A stretch of 64,000 nucleotides of DNA, taken from the NCBI GenBank assembly GCA_016793465.1, contig JAEUJW010000057.1, positions 110,745 through 174,744 of the forward strand, in the 5' to 3' direction. This stretch comes from Myxococcales bacterium. Lineage in GTDB: Bacteria; Myxococcota; Polyangia; Nannocystales; Nannocystaceae. Below are positions 52,297-59,623 of the stretch, piece after piece. Both the position numbers and the translations under genes were made by a program. The notes under the pieces were generated by a model. It saw nothing but the letters and a program-made list of their open reading frames with translations, did not search any database and was not told the DNA's origin. The number at the start of each line of letters is the position of its first letter. Position 1 is the stretch's first letter.

Positions 52297-54605
52297 GGGT
52301 ACTCCTCGGTGAAGCGCTGCGGCTCTGCGAGCGGCTGAAAGCGGAGGCTCGCCGTGGCGTCGCCGACACAGCGGTCCACGGCCGGGCTGGTGCGACTGTG
52401 AATCGCCACGTCGGCGAACTTGTCCCCGTGTTCGGCCGTCGTGAACTGGACGACGAGAGGACCGCCGGCGAGGTCGGAGCAGTGACGCAACTCCTCGGCC
52501 GCATCGGCGAGCGCCTCACGCATCGGCTTCCGGACGTCCGACGACGCGAGCAGTTCGCGCTTTGGTCCTGGGGTCGAGCGTGCTGCGGGTGATGAAGGCA
52601 CGACCGCCGCATGCGTCACGCCCGACGAGGGCGGCGCTGGTGACGGCTCTGCGGCGACGTTGCTGTCTCCGTCGCGCAACGCGAGGACGAGGATCGCAGC
52701 GGCGGCCAGCGCCTCCACGCCGATCCGCATCCACTCGCGGGCGCTGCGGCGGCGAGGGGGCGGTGAGGTCGTCGGCCTCGGCGCTGTTGCGTTCGCTGAG
52801 GGCGAGGGGTCGATCTCTTCGGCCAGCTCGTCCGCCGTGGCCTCCTCGAGGAGGCCGAGTAACTGGACGGCATTCACCCGCTCGTCAGGGTCAGGGTTGA
52901 GCGCCGAGAGCACCGCCGACGCGAGTGCGTCGGGACAGCGCGGCTGGAGCTCGCGCGGCGACACGAGCACCCCCTCCGCGTTAGTCACAGGCCGCTTGCC
53001 GGTGAGCAGCTTGTGGAGCAGGAACCCCAGCGACCACACGTCGCTCTTGCCGGTCCAGACGCGACTTGTCTTCGCCTCGGGCGCGGTCCACTCCAGGCGC
53101 TCGAGACCCCCGGTCCCGAGCTTGACGCGCTCTCCGGGTCGTGGGGGATAGCGCTGGTCCACGACGGCGTAGAACGTGTCCTCGAGCTCGGCCATCCCGA
53201 CGTCGATCAGCGTCGCCGTCGTCGTCTTCGGCACGCGATCGATCAGGACGTTGGAAGCGTTGACGTCGCGATGAAGGATGCCCCGCGCATGGAGGGTGGC
53301 CAAGGCGCCCGCGATGCACCTGCCGACCTCGAGAACTTCCGCGGGAGGCAGGATGTTCTTGCCGATGCAGAACTCCCCAGCGCGTCGTCCCGGCGCGAGA
53401 GACATCGCGATGTAGGGGCGACGCTCCTTCTCGGACGTGCGGCACTCGTAGACCTCGGGCAGTGCAGGATGACGCACGGCCTTGAGCACCTGTGCCTCGC
53501 GCGCGAAGCGGGCGCGTTCCTCGGGATTCGCCTTCGACTTCTCACTGAGCAACTTGAGCGCCACGTGGGACGGGGCGTCATGGTTGTAGGCTTTGTAGAC
53601 TTCGCCCTTGGCTCCCACCCCGAGGGGTTGCAGCAACTCGAAGCAGCCAGCGAACAGGCACGGCTCGGACGCGTCACCGTAGGCGATGCGGATGGACGCG
53701 AGTCGCGCTCCGAACTCCTCGGCCGTGGCGATACGCTCGTCCGCGACCACGGTGAGCGCCGAGACGATCAACGCCTCGAGCTCCTGCGGTGCCCCGCACT
53801 CGGGGCGCACCTCGTTCATCGGCCGCAGGTCGGCAAGGTCCGGCATCTTGCCGGTGCAGAGCAGGTAGAGCGTGGCGCCGAGGGCGAAGGTGTCGAAGCG
53901 CGGGTTGGCGGGAACGTAGCGCGCCTCGGGCGCGATGAAGCCGGGCGTGCCGACGACGAAGTTCGCCTCGGTCTGGTGTCTGGGGGACGGGGTCAGGCCG
54001 GTGGTGTCGACGGCGGTCCAGTCCGTGACCTTGGCGATGCCCAGGTCCACGACCTTGACGAGTCGCCGCCGCGCGATGCTGCCGATCTCGACGAGGTTGC
54101 CGGGCTTGATGTCGCGGTGGATCACGCCCATCTGATGCATGTCAGCGACGGCACCAGCGACTTGGCCCAGCAGCTCCGCGGCCTCTCGCCACGGGAGCGG
54201 CCCTTCTTGTCGCAGGCGTTGGTCGAGATTTCGCCCCGGCAACAGCTCCAGCGCCATGAACGGCATGGCGGGCTTGTCGGAGTTGACGGGCGGGCTGACC
54301 TCGCCCACCGCGAGCACCTGGACGAGATGCGGGCTCTTGAGGTTGGCGAGGATGCGGCCCTCGTCGAGGAAGCGGAGCCGGGCGTCCTCGGTGGCGTCCG
54401 TCAAGACCTTCACGGCGGCCGGGGCATGAAGATGCAGGTCCTCGCACCTGTACACCGTCGCGGTGCCGCCGCTGCTGATCGGCGCGAGGATCCTGAAACG
54501 GCTGGCCAGGACATCGCCGACCGCGACTCCGGACCACAGCTTCGGCGTCGCGGCCAGGTCGGCTGGCGGGGCACTCGGCGGCTCGTCGCTCGGAGGGTTG
54601 GCCAT
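52293..54605 (-). CDS. Tandem Ser/Thr kinase with membrane segment and AgmX-like C-terminus
   Basis: About 770 residues from ATG 54605. Kinase 1 (about 35-300): ISSGGTATVY, AAVKVL, HRDIKPGN, DLG, GTPGFIAPE; it looks active. Kinase 2 (about 315-590): LGVGAKGEVY, VALKLL, HRDVNASN, where the catalytic-loop Lys is Asn, and DVG for DFG; it is probably a pseudokinase or weak. A membrane segment (about 650-668) leads to an external C-terminal domain with two conserved Cys (LRHCSDLAGG, VDRCVGDATASLRFQPL) like the AgmX/PglI C-terminal domain. It starts an operon with two surface proteins and is divergent from a LuxR-type gene. Confidence 0.88.
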   Translation of the reverse strand: MANPPSDEPPSAPPADLAATPKLWSGVAVGDVLASRFRILAPISSGGTATVYRCEDLHLHAPAAVKVLTDATEDARLRFLDEGRILANLKSPHLVQVLAVGEVSPPVNSDKPAMPFMALELLPGRNLDQRLRQEGPLPWREAAELLGQVAGAVADMHQMGVIHRDIKPGNLVEIGSIARRRLVKVVDLGIAKVTDWTAVDTTGLTPSPRHQTEANFVVGTPGFIAPEARYVPANPRFDTFALGATLYLLCTGKMPDLADLRPMNEVRPECGAPQELEALIVSALTVVADERIATAEEFGARLASIRIAYGDASEPCLFAGCFELLQPLGVGAKGEVYKAYNHDAPSHVALKLLSEKSKANPEERARFAREAQVLKAVRHPALPEVYECRTSEKERRPYIAMSLAPGRRAGEFCIGKNILPPAEVLEVGRCIAGALATLHARGILHRDVNASNVLIDRVPKTTTATLIDVGMAELEDTFYAVVDQRYPPRPGERVKLGTGGLERLEWTAPEAKTSRVWTGKSDVWSLGFLLHKLLTGKRPVTNAEGVLVSPRELQPRCPDALASAVLSALNPDPDERVNAVQLLGLLEEATADELAEEIDPSPSANATAPRPTTSPPPRRRSAREWMRIGVEALAAAAILVLALRDGDSNVAAEPSPAPPSSGVTHAAVVPSSPAARSTPGPKRELLASSDVRKPMREALADAAEELRHCSDLAGGPLVVQFTTAEHGDKFADVAIHSRTSPAVDRCVGDATASLRFQPLAEPQRFTEEYP

Positions 54606-54840
54606 GCCCGTATAAGGAGGAGTTTCCGACAACGAAGGCAAGGGGAAATCAGCCGCGAGGTTGGCGCGCACTGAATACCTGAGCAGCGCTGCCTCGCGGG
54701 ACCGGGGCTGCTGGTGCCGCGGGCCCATGACGACGTCGCCTGGCGACGTCGTGTGTCGCCGCAGCAAGAGCCGCCGCCCGTCAACCCAGATGGCGGACGC
54801 GGCGGAGCGTGGGGCGTCCGCGTAGCCGTGTCCATCTGGT
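54606..54840. promoter_or_regulatory. Divergent control region between tandem kinase and luxR-type gene
   Basis: These 235 bp must hold both promoters. A palindromic patch gacgtcgcctggcgacgtc at 54731-54749 (arms of 8 bp) is a good operator candidate. The edges of this region recur in decayed form at 58715-58915. Confidence 0.5.
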
Positions 54841-55314
54841 ATGCAGCGTCGCATGGACCCGGCACGCCCGCTTCCCCCGGTCGACCTGCTCGCCGAGTTG
54901 CTGCAAGGCTATCGCCATCCTGCCGCCGCGACCGACGAGCACGGGGTTGTAGTCTTCATGAACCCCGCCGCCGTGAACGAGGTCGACCAAGCCACCGCGA
55001 CGGCATCCGCCGACGCGAAGGACTGGCCGTTGCTGGCGGTGTTCCGGACCCCGGACGGTCAGACCTTCATGTTGAGGCGTCCAGCGTGGGCGGTCGACGC
55101 GTCAACACCGGCACCAGCGCTGCCGCCGCGACTGGCGAAGATCGCCGCCCTGGTGATCGACGGGCTGACTGACAAGCAAATTTCGCAGCGCGTTGGCCTC
55201 ACGTTCAGCACGGTGCGCACCTACGTCCGCCAGATCTACCGCCGCATGGGTGTGCACAGCCGCGTCGGGCTCGTAAACGCGTCCAGGACGAAGGCTAGCC
55301 AGTCCACGGGCTAA
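54841..55314 (+). CDS. Small LuxR-type regulator with PAS-like N-terminus
   Basis: About 157 residues. Residues 10-45 (GYRHPAAATDEHGVVVFMNPA) resemble the start of a PAS domain. The C-terminus is a LuxR/GerE helix-turn-helix: LAKIAALVIDGLTDKQIS, then FSTVRTYVRQIYRRMGVHSR. There is no receiver domain. It is divergent from the kinase operon, which it probably controls, perhaps after phosphorylation. An in-frame ATG at 54853 is an alternative start. Confidence 0.82.
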   Translation: MQRRMDPARPLPPVDLLAELLQGYRHPAAATDEHGVVVFMNPAAVNEVDQATATASADAKDWPLLAVFRTPDGQTFMLRRPAWAVDASTPAPALPPRLAKIAALVIDGLTDKQISQRVGLTFSTVRTYVRQIYRRMGVHSRVGLVNASRTKASQSTG

Positions 55315-55317
55315 CCC

Positions 55318-55476
55318 ATGCTGCTTCCGATCGACCTTGTCGAAGTCATAATGTTGGCGACCATCGCCATCGTCGCAGTGATCATGTTGGCGGACGGTTA
55401 CGGCCCCGTCGCAGCGTCGGTGGCGGAGTCTGGAGGCGCACCGTTCATCAGTCGTGCGTCGTGCGCCTCCCGCTGA
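55318..55476 (+). CDS. Possible small membrane protein
   Basis: A 52-codon frame starting 3 nt after the LuxR-type stop. The N-terminal half is one membrane segment (VIMLATIAIVAVIML); the rest is polar. Tight spacing suggests co-translation. No family could be assigned at this length. Confidence 0.4.
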   Translation: MLLPIDLVEVIMLATIAIVAVIMLADGYGPVAASVAESGGAPFISRASCASR

Positions 55477-55871
55477 CCTGTCATCTGGCGCTCGAGGTCG
55501 CGGCCGCCGCGCTCGTCGACGATCTGAACCGCGACCCGCGCCGCGGCTTCGGCCACGAGAAGCGTCGCCCCGGCACACCGGGGTGCGACCGGCGGCGTAG
55601 CGCCCGGCGACGAGACCCCCGGACAACCGAGCGGCGGCCCTGTCGGCCTCGACGTCGCCCGTGTTGACTCCGTCATCCCCGGGGCATCGGCCGCCCGGCG
55701 ATCCACGAGGACCGCGCGGTCCCCGGCTTCCGCATGAACCGGACCTTCAACTGCTGAGACTGGCGCGATGAGCGCGGGCTAGAAATTCAGCACCGACTTT
55801 GCTATTCGCGGCGTAACGGGTTTCCCGGGGGACCGAATCGCGTAATTGCCCATTTTTTCCCGTCTGACCGT
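55477..55871. other. Region without a supported gene
   Basis: Nothing convincing is seen in these 395 bp. A 102-codon minus-strand frame (55398-55706) crosses it but shows no family features. The last 100 bp drop in GC and should contain the promoter of the restriction-modification genes. Confidence 0.3.
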
Positions 55872-56771
55872 ATGTCCGGAGCGAAGTCCAGTGGAGTGAG
55901 GTCTAGAGGAGCAAAGCCAGTTCCCGCGGGCACGGTACCGAGCCCGTCAGGAAATCTCCAGACTCATGGGCGGAATAGCAAGGTCTATGTGCCGATCCTG
56001 CTGGCGATCTATCGCCTGAAATACCAGGAGGGTGCCTCGACGATCGATTTTTCGCTCGATGATGTGCGTATGGTCGCCGCGGATCTGGGGATCGTTACGC
56101 GAAATCCGGGTGATGTGATCTACAGGATGCGCTCTCGAACGCTGCTGCCGGCGCCAATCCGCGACAACGGGTTCAATATCCTACGGCAGATCGGGCGGGG
56201 CCATTATCGATTTGAACGCGCAGTGAGCACTCTGATGGAGATCGCGGACGAGACGATCATTGATACGATCGACACGACGCCTCTGCCGGTGAGGCGCTTG
56301 CTGCCGGAGTTGTTGGCGGAGATCGACGAGCAGGGCCTCCTCAGCGTCGTCGATTATTGTAAGCTGCTTTCCCACTTCACAGGGTTGCAAGTGTTTCGTC
56401 TGCGTAGTCACGTGCGCAAGAGCGTGGCGGGGGTCGGGCAGGTGGAGGTCGACGAGGTCGACGTGGGAGTGGCCCTGCGCGACGACGATGCACCGATCAT
56501 CTTCCCGATCGAGGCGAAGGCTGCGTTGGACCCCGTCAATCGCGTACAGATTGCGAATCAAGTGATCTTCGCGTTACAGCACTTCCCCGGTCATGAGGTG
56601 CGTCCGATCGTCGTCAAGGTCGATCACGCATCTCTGCTTCACATGGCTGAATTCAATGCCGCGACGGACCCGAACTCGCTGGTGATCGTCAAGAGGGCGA
56701 CGTATCGGGTTAACCTCTCGGAGCGTCAGCGGGAAATGATCAGGAAGCAAGCACAGGTAGGTCCGCGATGA
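55872..56771 (+). CDS. Probable type II restriction endonuclease (PD-(D/E)xK fold)
   Basis: About 299 residues. The C-terminal half has the nuclease signature: Asp in EVDEVDVGVAL, then strand IIFPIEAKAAL with ExK. The N-terminal part is helical (VYVPILLAIYRLKY, DDVRMVAADLGIV). It overlaps the cytosine methyltransferase by ATGA and has no other function to explain it, so it is called the cognate nuclease. The site is unknown. Codon use is visibly less GC-biased than the rest of the window, a sign of recent transfer. The start could be later than 55872, as no ribosome site is obvious. Confidence 0.72.
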   Translation: MSGAKSSGVRSRGAKPVPAGTVPSPSGNLQTHGRNSKVYVPILLAIYRLKYQEGASTIDFSLDDVRMVAADLGIVTRNPGDVIYRMRSRTLLPAPIRDNGFNILRQIGRGHYRFERAVSTLMEIADETIIDTIDTTPLPVRRLLPELLAEIDEQGLLSVVDYCKLLSHFTGLQVFRLRSHVRKSVAGVGQVEVDEVDVGVALRDDDAPIIFPIEAKAALDPVNRVQIANQVIFALQHFPGHEVRPIVVKVDHASLLHMAEFNAATDPNSLVIVKRATYRVNLSERQREMIRKQAQVGPR

Positions 56772-57952
56772 TGTGCCCCACGGTGATCGATCTTTTCAGC
56801 GGCTGCGGTGGTTTCTCGACAGGGATGCTGGACGCGGGGCTCGCGGTGAAGGCCGGGTTCGACTTTGATGCGCCCTGCATTGAGGTGTATAATTACAACC
56901 ACACCTACAGAGGAGCCAAGGGCTACAAGGTCGACCTCGCCGGAGCGACCGGCGATTCGCTGCTGGAGCTGGCGGGGCTCAAGTCTGTGGATGTGGTCGT
57001 GGGCGGACCGCCGTGCCAAGCGTTCAGCATCGTCGGGGCGCGGGGGGGGCTAGAGGACAGCAGGGGCGCGTTGATCTTCGACTATGTGCGGCTGGTCGGG
57101 GAGTTGCGACCGAAGGCGTTCATACTGGAGAACGTGCCGAACCTGCGGACGTTCGAGGGAGGAGCCGTGTACGAGCGCCTCGTGCAGGACTTAGCGGACC
57201 TCGGGTACGACGTTGCCGGGTCCATCCTGGCGGCAGCGGATTATGGTGTTGCGCAGATGCGCAAGCGGCTGTTCATCGTTGGGCTACGAGGGCGGCGCGT
57301 GTCGGGGTTCCCACCGGCTCCGACGCACGGGAAGGTCGAGGGTTCTCAGTTGGCGCTGGGGCTCGCGCCATACCGAACGACCGAGGCCGTGCTCCGTGAT
57401 CTTCCAGACGTGGACGCGCCCGAAGCCGAACACATCCCGAACCATGAGCCGACGATGCATACTGAGCCGATGTTGCGGCTGTTCGCGGACTTGCAGCCGG
57501 GGCAGCGCTGCCGTGCGTCATTCCACGATCGCCTGCACCCGGACCGACTAGCGTACACGTTGCGCGCGGGGTCAGGGAACTTTTCGCCGCTGCGGCCGAT
57601 CCACTACCGGCATGATCGTGTGATCTCGGTTCGCGAGTCGGCGCGGATCCAAGGGTTCGATGATGCCTTCATTTGGCCGGACTCCATCCCCCGATTGCAG
57701 CAATATCGTCAAGTCGGAAATGCTGTGTGTCCACCGATGGCGCACGCGCTTGGGCTGATGCTCTGCGAACAGATGGGTTGGCGGGCGGACCCGAAGGCGT
57801 TCGCCGGCGACCCGAAGTCCCGGCCGCCGCCGTGCGAGCGGACGTTGGCCGAACGCCTCGCAATCCGGCAGAAGTACATGCACGGCGCGTCGCAGGGCTG
57901 GGACAAGCTCGGTCGCAAGCAGGCGGTGTCTGCCAAGGCGCGCTCGACCTGA
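56768..57952 (+). CDS. DNA (cytosine-5) methyltransferase
   Basis: About 394 residues with all main motifs: I (VIDLFSGCGGFS), IV (VVGGPPCQAFS, catalytic Cys), VI (ILENVPNL), VIII (QMRKRLFIVG), IX region (RVISVRESARIQGF) and X (YRQVGNAVCPPMA). The target-recognition region lies between about 190 and 275. A basic tail of some 50 residues extends beyond motif X. It methylates C5 of cytosine in the site cut by the upstream nuclease, to protect host and element DNA. It shares the lower GC of the nuclease gene. Confidence 0.97.
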   Translation: MMCPTVIDLFSGCGGFSTGMLDAGLAVKAGFDFDAPCIEVYNYNHTYRGAKGYKVDLAGATGDSLLELAGLKSVDVVVGGPPCQAFSIVGARGGLEDSRGALIFDYVRLVGELRPKAFILENVPNLRTFEGGAVYERLVQDLADLGYDVAGSILAAADYGVAQMRKRLFIVGLRGRRVSGFPPAPTHGKVEGSQLALGLAPYRTTEAVLRDLPDVDAPEAEHIPNHEPTMHTEPMLRLFADLQPGQRCRASFHDRLHPDRLAYTLRAGSGNFSPLRPIHYRHDRVISVRESARIQGFDDAFIWPDSIPRLQQYRQVGNAVCPPMAHALGLMLCEQMGWRADPKAFAGDPKSRPPPCERTLAERLAIRQKYMHGASQGWDKLGRKQAVSAKARST

Positions 57953-58054
57953 GTCCCTTGAGACAGGCGATGAGAAGCGAGCACAGGTATCCGCCGATCT
58001 TGAGCTCCACTCGCGCAGGAACCGCATCTCGACGCGGCGAATCTCCGTGAGACC

Positions 58055-58345
58055 GGCCAGACAACCGCAAGACGCTCCTCGAGGCCCTGCGTGGGCGAAT
58101 CACCGATGACCACAGGTTCCTTCTCAAGCTGCACCTCGACCAGATCGCCGCGCTCGAGGCGGCGATCGTCGCGGTCGACGAGCGAGTGGGCGCCGTGCTC
58201 GACCCTTTTCGCGAAGCGGCGGCGAACCTGACGAGCATCCCCGGGGTCAGTGACGGGCCGTCGCCGCCTCGATCCTGACGGCCGCCTACATCATGCTCCG
58301 CGACGGCGTCGAGTACCGCGATCTCGGCCACGACGTCGGCATGCC
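58055..58345 (+). pseudogene. IS110-family transposase remnant
   Basis: Two frames carry pieces of an IS110-type transposase. From 58055: NRKTLLEALRGRITDDHRFL, LKLHLDQIAALEAAI, LTSIPGVSD, ending at a TGA near 58278. After a frame change: TAAYIMLRDGVEYRDLGH, which belongs to the C-terminal end. The part between, with the serine of the catalytic region, has been lost. No IS ends were found. It marks an old insertion beside the methyltransferase gene. Confidence 0.75.
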
Positions 58346-58346
58346 G

Positions 58347-58643
58347 TCACGTGATGAAACGCGGCAGGTTCTCGAGGTTGTCGAGCGTGTTGTTGGTGGG
58401 CGCGGTGGTGATGAACTTCCCGTCCGTCGTCAGGATGACCTGCGCGCCCCGAACAGGGAGATGGTCGTTGGGATGACGCCGACGGGCAGTGTAGTAGACG
58501 CCGCCCTTGCGGATCGACTCGACCACCTCGCTGACCAGCATCGTCAGCAAGATGCTGTTGGGCTTGTCAGCCGGACTATACTTGACGGCCTCGATCGCGC
58601 TGTTGTCGGGGAGGTAGCGCACCTTCTGGATCCAATTCTCCAT
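58347..58643 (-). CDS. DUF3892-like small protein
   Basis: About 98 residues from ATG 58643. IQKVRYLPDNSAIEAVKYSP, VVESIRKGGVYYT and a closing LDNLENLPRF follow the DUF3892 pattern (short strands, a GxxFYT-like centre and a dNL..LP end). The role of this family is unknown. It lies between the transposase remnant and the decayed kinase/luxR copy. Confidence 0.65.
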   Translation of the reverse strand: MENWIQKVRYLPDNSAIEAVKYSPADKPNSILLTMLVSEVVESIRKGGVYYTARRRHPNDHLPVRGAQVILTTDGKFITTAPTNNTLDNLENLPRFIT

Positions 58644-58714
58644 GGCGCGCACTCTAAGACCCGACTCCGGCGTGTCAACGCCCGGCGTGCCCCCTGTGGC
58701 GGTGCCGCCGCGAT

Positions 58715-58915
58715 GATTTTGAAGCGCTCGTCCAGGACGTCCCCACCGCGACGCCGGACCACAGCTTGGGCGTCGCGGGCAGGGTAGCGATCCGTCGCCG
58801 CCAAGCCGGCGGCTCCGTCGTCTGGTATGCAGCCCCCCGCATGGAACCCGGTACGCCTGCCCCCGGTCGACCCGGTCGACCTGCTTGCCGAGTCCCTCAA
58901 GGCTATCGGAGAACT
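58715..58915. pseudogene. Decayed duplicate of the kinase/luxR divergent start region
   Basis: On the minus strand KLWSGVAVGDVLDERFKI matches KLWSGVAVGDVLASRFRI near the start of the tandem kinase. On the plus strand, ctggtatgcag then ccggtcgacctgcttgccgag matches the start of the luxR-type gene at 54841. The region between is shortened and both frames break soon after. This shows a second copy of the cargo module once lay here. Confidence 0.8.
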
Positions 58916-59360
58916 GGGCGTTCGTCGCCGCGGGCGCGCACCCCGAGACGCCGGGCCCCGACCCGTCGTGAGCCCGCCGCCGCCAGCCTCGCGTGCGAGG
59001 CGCTGCGAGCTCGCTGCGCCGCGGCAAGAGCGACGCCAGACGATCGCCGCTGGTGGTCACGCAAGGGACCCGGCGGGCATCGGCCCGAGCTGCTGCTGCG
59101 CTTCGGCGCGGCTGGGCTGTTGCGCCGTGGCGACCGCGTCGTCGCGGACGGACGCGCGCCGAGCCCAAGGGGCTGCGTGGTCACTCAAGCCCCGCCTGAC
59201 CCGCTCGGGCCCGTCTCCTGGTTTTCTCCAAACCCATGGAGACGTGTGGGGGGGTCCTGGGGATTGGCACGATAAATTATGGGCGAATTAACCCCTGCAA
59301 TCTCGCGCATTTGGCCTTGCTTGCGGGCTGCCGGGGTTTGCGGGAGATGCAGGGTGGAGA
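58916..59360. other. Right end of the element, no supported gene
   Basis: About 445 bp of apparent decay between the broken luxR copy and attR. The last 100 bp are less GC-rich (cacgataaattatgggcgaa near 59270-59289) and contain cggggttt at 59332-59339, a possible arm site for the recombinase. Confidence 0.4.
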
Positions 59361-59372
59361 AGAAGCTGAACT
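59361..59372 (+). repeat. attR core of the 46-kb element
   Basis: Second copy of agaagctgaact. Element sequence lies to the left, host kinase sequence to the right (gatcgctgcgcgcg encodes ARSD on the minus strand). Confidence 0.92.
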
Positions 59373-59596
59373 GATCGCTGCGCGCGTCGGTCTCGCCGCG
59401 CAGGTGCTGCTCCGGCGACATGTACGCCGGCGTGCCGAGCAGCGTGCCCGCCCCCGTCACTGTCACCGCAAGCGCCCGTCCCGACGCGCTCGCCTCCGGC
59501 TCGTCGACGGCCTCCGCGTGCAGCCGCGACAGCCCGAAGTCCAGCACCCGCACGCGCCCATCGGCGGCCAGCATCGCGTTGTCCGGTTTAAAATAT
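59361..59596 (-). pseudogene. Ser/Thr kinase catalytic fragment between two integration sites
   Basis: Host DNA reading FKPDNAMLAADGRVRVLDFG, then GTLLGTPAYMSPEQHL and DARSDQFSF. These are the catalytic loop end, the DFG loop and the activation segment of a kinase. On the right it breaks off inside HRDFKPDN (here RYFKPDN), 27 bp from the stop of a second recombinase. On the left it ends at attR. Its continuation is the kinase C-lobe at 13337-11338. The N-lobe must lie beyond the right edge. Confidence 0.93.
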
Positions 59597-59623
59597 CGGA
59601 AGGCGCCAATTCCGGCGTCTGAG

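Larger units (their letters stand above)
13338..59372. mobile_element. Integrated 46.0-kb element (candidate tailless temperate virus) inserted in a kinase gene
   Basis: The bounds are a 12-bp direct repeat. Joining the outer flanks at the repeat restores ETDARSDQFSFCVALWEG, the conserved kinase sequence, without frameshift. Contents in order: recombinase, divergent winged-helix gene, about 29 minus-strand genes (15563-45969), then mixed-strand cargo. The minus-strand run has hydrolases, polyvalent proteins and many single-pass membrane proteins, but no recognisable terminase, portal, tail, relaxase or secretion ATPase. A CGGGGTTT octamer lies in opposite orientation near each end (13364-13371 on the minus strand, 59332-59339 on the plus) and may be part of arm-type sites. 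Confidence 0.92.

Noticed and set aside
55398..55706. A 102-codon minus-strand frame
   Set aside because: No family features, no ribosome site, and it overlaps the possible small gene at 55318-55476; treated as unproven.
58903..59291. Frames between the broken luxR copy and attR
   Set aside because: They overlap on several frames, have no starts with ribosome sites and are best explained as decayed sequence.
13338..59372. Terminase, portal, major tail, relaxase, VirB4/VirD4 or FtsK-type ATPase genes
   Set aside because: Looked for by motif in every sizeable frame and not seen; the ParA-like proteins are not packaging ATPases by motif. Remote homologues cannot be excluded by eye.
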